In this document: positions 45,715 through 53,620 of the stretch, in pieces | Numbering within the stretch: the stretch's first letter is position 1 | How the letters are laid out: every line of letters starts with the position of its first letter | From: an uncultured Coriobacteriales bacterium | Lineage (GTDB): Bacteria; Actinomycetota; Coriobacteriia; Coriobacteriales; UMGS124 | Direction of reading: 5' to 3' | Assembly: GCA_934654475.1 (NCBI GenBank) | Contig: CAKUFZ010000002.1 | Location: 62,001 to 126,000, forward strand | DNA length: 64,000 nucleotides | Program-made: the position numbers and the translations under genes | Notes under the pieces: model-generated | Database searches by the model: none | Told to the model about the DNA's origin: nothing | Seen by the model: only the letters and a program-made list of their open reading frames with translations

Positions 45715-46728
45715 CTAGTCGGCCGCGACGACGTCGCGGATGGCGCGGACCTTGGGCATAAGCGAGGCAAACTGCTCAGGCAAAAGGGCCTGCGCACCGT
45801 CAGACCATGCAACCTGGGGGTTGTTGTGCACCTCGATCTCAAGGCCGTCGGCACCGCACGCCGTGGCCGCCAGCGACATCGGCCCCACATAGCGCGCGTA
45901 TCCCGTGGAATGGCTCGGGTCGGCGACGACGGGCAGGTGGCTCAGGTAGTGCAGCACCGGCACGGCGTTGAGGTCGAACGTGTTGCGCGTGCGCGTCTCA
46001 TACGTGCGGATGCCGCGCTCGCACAGGATGACGTTGGGGTTGCCCTCGCTCATGATGTACTCAGCACTCATGAGCAGCTCGTCAATGGTGCCAGCCAGGC
46101 CGCGCTTGAGAAGCACGGGCTTGCCGGCGCGGCCGACCTCCTTGAGCAGGTTGAAGTTCTGGGTGTTGCGCGCGCCGATCTGCCACAGGTCGATGTCGTA
46201 CTTGAGGAAGAGCGGCACCTGGCGCACGTCCATGATCTCGGTCACGATGGGCATCCCGAGCTCCGCGCGCGCCTGGCAGAGCAGGTCGAGGCCCGCCTCG
46301 CCCATGCCCTGGTTGGCATAGGGGCTCGTACGAGGCTTGAACGCGCCTCCTCGCAGGACCGTGGCGCCGGCTGCCTTCACTGCGCGGGCAATCTCAAAGA
46401 GGTTCTGCCCCTCAACCGAGCACGGACCGGCCATGACCTGGAACTCGCCGGCACCGATGGCCACACCGGGGGCAATCTCGACCTTCGTGTCCATGGGGTG
46501 GAACTTGCGGTTGGCGGCCTTGAACGGCTCGGTCACGCGCGTGACCGACTCGATGATCCCCATGGACTCGAGCAGCGACACGTCGACGCGCGAGGTGTCG
46601 CCGATGAGGCCGACGATGGTGGCCTCCGAGCCTTTGGAGATGTTGACTTCGAGACCCTTGCCCTCGAGCCAGCTCACCAGATTCTCAAGCTGGTGTTCAG
46701 TGGTCTCAGGTTTGATGACAGCAATCAT
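45715..46728 (-). CDS. aroF: DAHP synthase, type I beta with N-terminal regulatory domain
   Basis: Condenses PEP and erythrose-4-P, step 1 and usual control point. The 337 residues begin with a ferredoxin-like regulatory domain (MIAVIKPETTEHQLENLVSWL), then the barrel: MAGPCSVEG, LRGGAFKPRTSPY, GARNTQNFNLLKE, PVLLKRG and VVADPSHSTG. This class binds Tyr or Phe at the N-terminal domain. First gene of the operon; ATG 46728 follows GAAGGG by 7-8 nt. An inverted repeat lies in the 121-bp leader. Confidence 0.95.
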   Translation of the reverse strand: MIAVIKPETTEHQLENLVSWLEGKGLEVNISKGSEATIVGLIGDTSRVDVSLLESMGIIESVTRVTEPFKAANRKFHPMDTKVEIAPGVAIGAGEFQVMAGPCSVEGQNLFEIARAVKAAGATVLRGGAFKPRTSPYANQGMGEAGLDLLCQARAELGMPIVTEIMDVRQVPLFLKYDIDLWQIGARNTQNFNLLKEVGRAGKPVLLKRGLAGTIDELLMSAEYIMSEGNPNVILCERGIRTYETRTRNTFDLNAVPVLHYLSHLPVVADPSHSTGYARYVGPMSLAATACGADGLEIEVHNNPQVAWSDGAQALLPEQFASLMPKVRAIRDVVAAD

Positions 46729-46772
46729 GTGAAAACCCTTCCCGTTCCTCGAGAGCAGTTGTCGAAAGACAC

Positions 46773-46837
46773 CTGTGGCCGCGCGTGGGGTCGCAGTGTA
46801 CAGCGCGTACACCCGGCACCACAGAACACGGCCACAG
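46773..46837 (-). promoter_or_regulatory. nested inverted repeats in the aroF leader
   Basis: A 9-bp outer repeat (CTGTGGCCG/CGGCCACAG) encloses an inner one (GTGTAC-5-GTACAC) at 46796-46812 in the 121-bp gap between queA and aroF. Candidate operator or leader structure. No leader peptide rich in aromatic codons was seen. Confidence 0.45.
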
Positions 46838-46849
46838 CGTTTTCAAGGA

Positions 46850-47983
46850 TTAAATAATGAGCATGGCGTCGCCGAAAGAAAGCATGCGGTACCTGCTCTC
46901 AATGGCATGGCCATAGGCCTCCATGATGCGCTCGCGGCCGGCAAAGGCGCTCACGAGCATCATGAGGGTCGAACGAGGCACATGGAAGTTCGTGACCATG
47001 GCATCCACCACGTGGAACTGGCTTCCCGGCATGAGGAACAGCGAGGTCGTGGCGTTCTCGCGCGCAACGACGTCGCCCTTCTCGGGAATGTCGAAGAAGC
47101 GCGCGGCGCAGCCGGCATAGGGCTCCTCGGCGCTCCAGGAGCTCTCAAGCGAACGGACCGACGTCGTGCCCACGGCAATGACGCGCTTGCCTGCGGCCTT
47201 GGTGGCATGGATCTGGTCAATCACCGACTGGGGCACGTGGTAGCGCTCAGTGTGCATCTCGTGCTCGGTGGGGTCGTCCTCCTCCACGATGCGGAAGGTG
47301 TCGATGCCGACCTCAAGCTCGACGGTTGCCCAGCCCACGCCCTTCTCGCGGCACTTCTCGATGAGCGCAGGCGTGAAATGCAGGCCCGCGGTAGGCGCAG
47401 CGGCGGAGTGCTCCTCCTGCATGGCGTACACCGTCTGGTACTTTTCAGAATCGCCCTCGTACTGGGTGATGTAGGGAGGCAGCGGCACGTGGCCGGCCTT
47501 GTGCATGGCCTCGTCAAGCGTGAGGCCCTCAGCCGCCTCGAAGCTCACAAGGCGAAGCCCGCGCTGCGGCAAAATCTCGCCCACATGAGCGGTGAGGATC
47601 ACGGGGGCCGTCATGGGAGCAAGGAGGCCGCCTTCGCGGAACTCCACCACGGCGCCCGGCTTGAGGCGCTTGCCGGGCTTCACGAGGCACTCCCACACGC
47701 CTCCCGTCGCATCGAGGTCCTCGCGGCGGTTGGTGAGGAAGACCTCGCAGGCGCCGCCCGTCACCGGCTTGTGACCGATGAGGCGTGCAGGCAGCACACG
47801 GGTCTGGTTGACGACGAGCAGGTCGCCCTCGTTGAGGAAGTCCACGATGTCGGTGAACACATGGTCTTCCAGCGTGCCCTTCTCGCGGTCGAGCACAAGC
47901 AGGCGGCAAGAGTCGCGGGGCTCGGCCGGATACTGGGCGATGAGCTCGCGGGGAAGGTCGTAATCAAAATCGTCGGTACGCAT
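46850..47983 (-). CDS. queA: S-adenosylmethionine:tRNA ribosyltransferase-isomerase
   Basis: Builds epoxyqueuosine on preQ1-tRNA using SAM. The 377 residues have DFDYDLPRELIAQYP at the start, NQTRVLPARLIGHK, AAPTAGLHFTPALIEKC and VTNFHVPRSTLMMLVSAFAG. ATG 47983 follows GGGAG by 8 nt. Its stop is 121 nt before aroF; it lies downstream of queH, the next enzyme, so the two Q steps are clustered. Confidence 0.96.
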   Translation of the reverse strand: MRTDDFDYDLPRELIAQYPAEPRDSCRLLVLDREKGTLEDHVFTDIVDFLNEGDLLVVNQTRVLPARLIGHKPVTGGACEVFLTNRREDLDATGGVWECLVKPGKRLKPGAVVEFREGGLLAPMTAPVILTAHVGEILPQRGLRLVSFEAAEGLTLDEAMHKAGHVPLPPYITQYEGDSEKYQTVYAMQEEHSAAAPTAGLHFTPALIEKCREKGVGWATVELEVGIDTFRIVEEDDPTEHEMHTERYHVPQSVIDQIHATKAAGKRVIAVGTTSVRSLESSWSAEEPYAGCAARFFDIPEKGDVVARENATTSLFLMPGSQFHVVDAMVTNFHVPRSTLMMLVSAFAGRERIMEAYGHAIESRYRMLSFGDAMLII

Positions 47984-48074
47984 ATACACAGCTCCCATGC
48001 AGGTAGAAGAGATAGGGGAAGTCTAGCGCCCAACCCCAGGGCGGCATGGGCAGAAACGCACGCAAGTGGAGAAT

Positions 48075-48674
48075 CTACGTGCATGCACGTCCGAGGTCTC
48101 GCTGCAGCGTGCGCGCCTCGCGGGCCTGGCAGCGCTCAAGGGCAGCCTCGGCAGCAGAAAAACGGCATCCACAGTAGTTCTGCCGATACAGTCCCAGTTC
48201 CTTGGCGCGCGTCGTGGCCTGGGGGTACAGCGGACGGAAATCCTGCCAGACGGCAGTGAGGCCCGCACGTGCACAAATCCGCCCAAGCTCGGCTCCGCAG
48301 GCGTCGAAGAGCTGGTAAGGAGAGACCGCAAGCGTCGTGGACATATGGGCGCACCCGAGCTCGGCGGCCAGGGTTGCCGCCCCCTCCAGGCGCAGGCGAT
48401 AACACGCCTGGCAGCGCGCCAGACGGTTTGTGCCGTACCGCGCGACCTCGCGCTCCCAACGCTCAGCTTCGTAGGGTCCCTCGACCACTTCGACGTTTTC
48501 CCCCGCCGCCCAGGCACGCAGCGTCTCAAGGCGGCGCACGTACTCGTCATGGGGCTGAATGTTAGGGTTGACATACACTATTGTGGGCAAAAAGCCCTGC
48601 TCGCGCAGAACCCGCAAGGGTTCGAGCGAGCAGGGCCCACAACAGGCATGCAGCAAAAGCGGCGTGCCAGACAT
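48075..48674 (-). CDS. queH: epoxyqueuosine reductase QueH
   Basis: Reduces epoxyqueuosine to queuosine, cobalamin-independent (QueG counterpart). The 199 residues have HACCGPCS near the start, ARCQACYRLRL, and CGCRFS near the end: the Cys sites for Fe-S and metal in QueH. The start is ATG 48674, 5 nt after the ppaC stop. Second Q gene beside queA. Confidence 0.92.
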   Translation of the reverse strand: MSGTPLLLHACCGPCSLEPLRVLREQGFLPTIVYVNPNIQPHDEYVRRLETLRAWAAGENVEVVEGPYEAERWEREVARYGTNRLARCQACYRLRLEGAATLAAELGCAHMSTTLAVSPYQLFDACGAELGRICARAGLTAVWQDFRPLYPQATTRAKELGLYRQNYCGCRFSAAEAALERCQAREARTLQRDLGRACT

Positions 48675-48679
48675 GCGTA

Positions 48680-49612
48680 CTAGTTCGCAGCCTCGATGAG
48701 CGGGGCAGCAACCTGCTTCTTGCGGGAAAGTACACCGGGCATCCAGACGCCCTCGGGCACGACGGTGATGTTGAGGCCGCGCTCGACAACCTCGGGCTCG
48801 CCCACGACGAAGACCTGGGAGCCCTCCTCGATGATGTCGGTCACGCACAGCACGAGGGTGTCGCCGCCGTTGGCAGTGCGGTACTCCTCCATCGCGGCGC
48901 GCAGCTCGTCGGCCTGGGCAAGGACAGGCTCCTTGTTCACGGTCTCATACTGGCCGATGAAGACGGCCTTGCCGCCGATCTCGAACTTCTTGATGTCGCG
49001 GGCAACCATCTGAGCAGGCGTGAAGCCGTCGGCGCCGCGGCTCTTGAACACCTGTGCGCCGTAGGCGACGGGGTCGACACCGATCTGGGCGCCGAGCTTG
49101 GCGGCGATGGCACGGTCAGCGTCGGTGGTGGTGGGAGACTTGAGCATGACGGTGTCGGTCATCATGGCAGCAAGCAGCATGGCGGCCTGGGCGTCGCTCA
49201 TGGGCGTGCCCGTGACCTCGAAGAGCTTGGCGATGATGCAGCACGTGGAGCCCCAGGGGACGTTGATGAAAAGCGTGGGCTGGGCAGTGGTGAGGTCGGC
49301 GATGCGGTGATGGTCGATGACACCCACGACCTCGGCGTTCTCGATGCCCTCGACGGTCTGGCCGAGCTCGTTGTGGTCGGTCAGGACGACCTTGACCTTC
49401 TCGTCGGCAGGCTCGATCTTCTCGAGGAGCTGAGGGACGGCGACGCCGTGCTTCTCAAGCAGGGCAGCGCTCTCGCCGGGCATCTCGCCCAGGCGGCAGG
49501 CAACGTACTCGTTGGCCGGGTCGAGAACGCTGGCGAGCTGGGAATACACGACGGCGGACATGATGGCGTCGTTGTCGGGGTTCTTGTGGCCGAAGACCAG
49601 AATCTTGCTCAT
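48680..49612 (-). CDS. ppaC: manganese-dependent inorganic pyrophosphatase
   Basis: Family II DHH pyrophosphatase of 310 residues. It shows GHKNPDNDAIMSA, TDHNE, IDHHR and a C-terminal DHHA2 domain with SRKKQVAAP. No CBS insertion, so it is the plain form, not nucleotide-regulated. ATG 49612 follows GAGGAG. It pulls pyrophosphate-generating reactions, such as those of the nucleotide and tRNA-charging enzymes. Confidence 0.96.
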   Translation of the reverse strand: MSKILVFGHKNPDNDAIMSAVVYSQLASVLDPANEYVACRLGEMPGESAALLEKHGVAVPQLLEKIEPADEKVKVVLTDHNELGQTVEGIENAEVVGVIDHHRIADLTTAQPTLFINVPWGSTCCIIAKLFEVTGTPMSDAQAAMLLAAMMTDTVMLKSPTTTDADRAIAAKLGAQIGVDPVAYGAQVFKSRGADGFTPAQMVARDIKKFEIGGKAVFIGQYETVNKEPVLAQADELRAAMEEYRTANGGDTLVLCVTDIIEEGSQVFVVGEPEVVERGLNITVVPEGVWMPGVLSRKKQVAAPLIEAAN

Positions 49613-49678
49613 GGGTTCTCTCCTCTTCAAAAGGTTCATGCTGGCCCATCGGGGCCAGTCCATACAAACATGCAAAGT

Positions 49679-50995
49679 TTACCGCACGCAAGCCTCAGCA
49701 AAGCCCAGGACGCGCGACCAATACGCATTAGGCGCAACTAGGCTCGCCTGGCAGTGGCCGGCCCCCTCGACAAGGAGCACGTCGCGCTTGCCCGGACCGC
49801 CCGCCTCGTAGAGCCTGCGCGTGCAGGCGGGAGCCACCGATGAGTCGAGTGTCCCGTGCACAAGCAGCACCCCCACCTTGGCGCGCGCCACGCTTTGAGC
49901 CGCGTCGTCGGGGACGATGTCGTAGCCGCCGGGGATGAGGCGCAGGTGGCGGCGCACAATCTCAAGCGTGGGATGCACGGGCAGCCCCGCCGAGTCGAGC
50001 ATGTGCGCGAAGGACGACCATGCGCGGTCGAAGGGGCAGTCCGCGACAACGGCGCGCACGCAGGAGGGAAGCCTCTCGTCGCCGGCCGCGACAAGGACGG
50101 CGTGGCCTCCCATGCTGTGGCCCATGAGCACGACATCGCGGGCCGCAGGCATGCCAGGCAGGCCCGCCTCCAGATGACGCGCCCATGCCACGACGTCGGG
50201 GCCGTCGAGCACACCCATGCCGATGAGCTTGCCCTCGCTTGCGCCGTGACAGCGCATCTCGACGACGAGCAGGTTGTAACCGGCCTGCGCCCAATGGCGG
50301 GTGTACTGCAGCATCGAGTCCCACGTGCCGGCGTACCCGTGGCACAGCACGGCCCATCGCGTAGATGCGGCATCGCAAACCCAGGCGTGGCCCACAAGGT
50401 CCACGCCGTCAGGAGCGGCGGTGTGCACCTCGACCCAACCAGGGCCCTCTTGGAGCCATGCGTAGGTGGCTGCACGCTCCTCGAGCACGTTTGCCCGACG
50501 GGCCTGCACGAGGTCGGGATCCATGCCCGCGCAGAAGAAGCCGCCCTCGGCCGCTGCACGCGTGAGTCCGAAGCCGACGGCAGCGTCAACCTGCGCCTCA
50601 TGGTCATTGACGCCTGCGCCGGCGTTCGCAGCCGGGCCCACGCCGCGATGCGCCACATCGGGCTGCATGAGCACCGCGAGAAGGCGGAACACGTTGGCGC
50701 CCTTGCGCAGCACGTACTTCACGAAGAGGGCACCCAACACAATTTGAAAGACGAGCATTCCCACGCCGAGCACGAGCAGCACGATGCCCGCCACCAGCCA
50801 GCCCTTGACGAGCGCCGCGATGCCCGCCGCCAAGAACACGAGGGGCATGAGCAGCGTGCGCACCTCCTCGGAGCGCTTGGGGCCCTCGTCGCCGCCGCCG
50901 GCCTCCACGCCCAGCCAGTCCACGGCTGCATGCGACACAGCCTGGCCCGCCACAGGCCTCTCGTCCTTCTCTTCCACTTGATCCACCTCGCACAC
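49679..50995 (-). CDS. membrane-anchored alpha/beta hydrolase
   Basis: A 438-residue protein with two membrane helices near residues 48-98 (LVFLAAGIAALVKG, IVLLVLGVGMLVFQIVLGALFV) and a C-terminal alpha/beta hydrolase: VLCHGYAGTWDSM oxyanion region, GHSMGG nucleophile, DSS in LVHGTLDSSV, and GAGHCQA histidine. It resembles the YfhR/BEM46 type serine hydrolases; the substrate is unknown. The likely start is GTG 50995 or 50986; the ribosome site spacing favours 50986. The pcrA stop is 10 nt upstream. Confidence 0.85.
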   Translation of the reverse strand: MCEVDQVEEKDERPVAGQAVSHAAVDWLGVEAGGGDEGPKRSEEVRTLLMPLVFLAAGIAALVKGWLVAGIVLLVLGVGMLVFQIVLGALFVKYVLRKGANVFRLLAVLMQPDVAHRGVGPAANAGAGVNDHEAQVDAAVGFGLTRAAAEGGFFCAGMDPDLVQARRANVLEERAATYAWLQEGPGWVEVHTAAPDGVDLVGHAWVCDAASTRWAVLCHGYAGTWDSMLQYTRHWAQAGYNLLVVEMRCHGASEGKLIGMGVLDGPDVVAWARHLEAGLPGMPAARDVVLMGHSMGGHAVLVAAGDERLPSCVRAVVADCPFDRAWSSFAHMLDSAGLPVHPTLEIVRRHLRLIPGGYDIVPDDAAQSVARAKVGVLLVHGTLDSSVAPACTRRLYEAGGPGKRDVLLVEGAGHCQASLVAPNAYWSRVLGFAEACVR

Positions 50996-51005
50996 GCCCC
51001 TTTCG

Positions 51006-53411
51006 CTAGCCGATCTTCACGATGGGCGCATAGCCCTTGAGCAGCGTCTTGGTGGCGCCGCTGTCCAACTGCACCGTTATCTGGTCGCCCTTGGAGGCAA
51101 TGACCGTGCCTGGGCCGAACTTCTTGTGGTTCACGCGGTCGCCCACGTTCCACACGACGTTTGCCGCCGCGTTGGAATAGCTGGGCGTGGCCACGCGCGG
51201 GGCCGGCAGCTCAGAGGCCGAAGCGCCGCCGCCCGAGGAACGGGTGCGGTTGCCGAAGACGCTGCCGCCATACACCTCGGTGCTGTGGCCTGCACCGAGA
51301 ATGCCATGGCGCGAGCCCCGCCTGTCGTAGCCGAAGCCCTCGAAGCTCTCGCTGCCCACGCCGACGCTCACCGTGTGCTCGGCCGGAATCTCGTCGATGA
51401 AGCGAGAGCGGCGGTTGTGCTGCTGGTTGCCGTAGAGACGGCGCATCTGCGCGTAGCAGAGCCACAGGCACTTGCGGGCGCGCGTGATGGCGACGTAGGC
51501 AAGCCGGCGCTCCTCCTCGAGCTTGGACTCGTCAGCGCTGAAGTCGCTCACATGGGGGAAGACGCCCTCCTCCATGCCGGCGACGAACACGTTGTCGAAC
51601 TCCAGGCCCTTGGCGGCGTGGACGGTCATGAGCGTGACGCAGGCCTCGCCCTCGCCCACCGCGTCGAGGTCGGTGCGCAGGGCAAGCCATTCCATGAAGC
51701 CCGGCAGGCTCAGCTCGCCGGCGACAGGGCCCTCCTCCTCGGCGGCCCCCCACAGCGTGTCGGCAGGCTGGGCGGCCGCAGGGGCGCCACCTGCGACCCC
51801 GGCAAGCACGTCGGCATTGCTCAGGAGCTCCTCTTGGGTGTCCTGGTGCGTGTCGACGTACTCCTTGGCGACGCCCACAAACTCCTGGATGTTCTCCATA
51901 CGGTCGCGCGCCTCGTCGGTGTTCTCGGCACGCAGGGCGTCTACCAGACCGGACTTTGCTGCAATGGCCTCGACGATTTGGTCGACGTCGCCCTGGAAGG
52001 TCTGCGACTCCTCGATGATCTGCAAGAAGTGCAGGATGGAGTTGCGGATGCGGGACGTGGCGCCGTAGTCGCCCAGCGCAAACTCGCCGCAGGCCTGCAC
52101 GAAGGTGCAGCCGCGCTCTCGGGCAATCTGGGCGATGCGGTCCTGGGAGGTGGCGCCAATGCCGCGCGCCGGCTTGTTGATGACACGGCGGGCCGACACG
52201 TCGTCGGAGGGGTTGACGGCAAGCTTGAGGTAAGCCGTGAGGTCGCGAATCTCCATGCGGTCGAAGAAGCGCGTGCCACCCACGATGGTGTACGGGATGC
52301 CGGCCTTCACCAGGCCGTCTTCCAAAACGCGCGACTGGGCGTTCGTGCGATAGAAAAGGGCGATGTCGCTGTAGGAGACGCCCTTGTCGTGCAGGCCCTT
52401 GATTTGGCCGGAAATGTAGTTTGACTCGGCGATCTCGTCGCGATTGAGGCAGACCTTCACCTTCTCGCCGTCGCCTGCGGCCGTGAACAGGCGCTTCTCT
52501 TTGCGTTCGGTGTTGTGGGCCACGACGGCGTTGGCCGCGTCGAGGATGTGGCCGGTCGAGCGGTAGTTCTGCTCGAGCTTCACCACCGCAGCGCCGGGGT
52601 AGTCCTTCTCAAAGTCGAGGATGTTGCGGATGTCGGCGCCGCGCCACGAGTAAATGGACTGGTCGTCGTCGCCAACGACCATGAGGTTCTGGTACTTGCC
52701 GGCCAAAAGGCTCGTGATCTGATACTGGGCGCGGTTCGTGTCCTGATACTCGTCGACGCTGATGTAGCGGAAGCGCTCCTGGTACTGCTCGAGAATGTCG
52801 GGGTTGTCGCGCAGGAGGCGATAGGCGTTGACGAGCAGGTCGTCGAAGTCCATGGCGTTGGCGCGGGCCAGGCGGCGCTGAAGCTCCTCGTACACGCTCG
52901 CGGCGACCTTCTCAGGCGGGGTGTTGGCGCGGGCGGCGAAATCCGCCGGGTCGAGAAGCTCGTTTTTCGCCGAGGAGATCTGGGAGCGCACGGCATTCAA
53001 GGGGAAGCGCTTCTCGTCGATGCGCAGGTCGGCCATGATGGACTTGACGAGACGCTTGGAATCGTCGTCGTCGTAAATGGCAAATGAGTCGCCGTAGCCC
53101 AAGCGGGCGCAGTCGATGCGCAGCATGCGCACGCACATGGCGTGGAACGTGCACACCCACATGCCGCGCATGCTCCTACCCTCAAGGAGACGCTCCAGGC
53201 GCTCCTTCATCTCGCGGGCGGCCTTGTTGGTAAAGGTGATGGCGAGGATCTGCCAGGGCATGATGCCCAGGTCCTCCAGCATGTGGGCGATGCGGTACGT
53301 CAGCACGCGCGTCTTGCCCGAGCCGGCACCTGCCAGCACGAGCAGCGGGCCCTCCACCTTGAGCACGGCGCTTTTTTGCGCGGGGTTGAGCGAGTCGATG
53401 TCTATCGTCAT
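51006..53411 (-). CDS. pcrA: UvrD/PcrA-type DNA helicase
   Basis: SF1A helicase of 801 residues for mismatch/nucleotide excision repair and rolling-circle processes. It has Q-motif LNPAQKSAV, Walker A AGAGSGKT, VDEYQDTN, VGDDDQSIYSWRGA, LEQNYRS, TVHAAKGLEFDNVF and ITRARK. The C-terminal part ends in a KOW-like VGDRVNHKKFGPGTVIA as in PcrA/UvrD. ATG 53411 follows AGGAAGG. It is divergent from the SNF2 helicase gene. Confidence 0.95.
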   Translation of the reverse strand: MTIDIDSLNPAQKSAVLKVEGPLLVLAGAGSGKTRVLTYRIAHMLEDLGIMPWQILAITFTNKAAREMKERLERLLEGRSMRGMWVCTFHAMCVRMLRIDCARLGYGDSFAIYDDDDSKRLVKSIMADLRIDEKRFPLNAVRSQISSAKNELLDPADFAARANTPPEKVAASVYEELQRRLARANAMDFDDLLVNAYRLLRDNPDILEQYQERFRYISVDEYQDTNRAQYQITSLLAGKYQNLMVVGDDDQSIYSWRGADIRNILDFEKDYPGAAVVKLEQNYRSTGHILDAANAVVAHNTERKEKRLFTAAGDGEKVKVCLNRDEIAESNYISGQIKGLHDKGVSYSDIALFYRTNAQSRVLEDGLVKAGIPYTIVGGTRFFDRMEIRDLTAYLKLAVNPSDDVSARRVINKPARGIGATSQDRIAQIARERGCTFVQACGEFALGDYGATSRIRNSILHFLQIIEESQTFQGDVDQIVEAIAAKSGLVDALRAENTDEARDRMENIQEFVGVAKEYVDTHQDTQEELLSNADVLAGVAGGAPAAAQPADTLWGAAEEEGPVAGELSLPGFMEWLALRTDLDAVGEGEACVTLMTVHAAKGLEFDNVFVAGMEEGVFPHVSDFSADESKLEEERRLAYVAITRARKCLWLCYAQMRRLYGNQQHNRRSRFIDEIPAEHTVSVGVGSESFEGFGYDRRGSRHGILGAGHSTEVYGGSVFGNRTRSSGGGASASELPAPRVATPSYSNAAANVVWNVGDRVNHKKFGPGTVIASKGDQITVQLDSGATKTLLKGYAPIVKIG

Positions 53412-53620
53412 GAAACAGCCTTCCTGCGTCGCAGACGGCAATGTGGGGCGAACGTCGTTTTGGAGGGCCAGTCTACCATCGCCCCGGACAGCCTTTCAGC
53501 CGAGCGCCCCATGCGCTCACGACCCATACACGTTTGACGTGCATTGCATCCCTGAGTGCAAATGGCTGAAAAGAGCGCTAGAATTGACCGACTGGCACGA
53601 ACGACCCCAAAGGAGGATCA

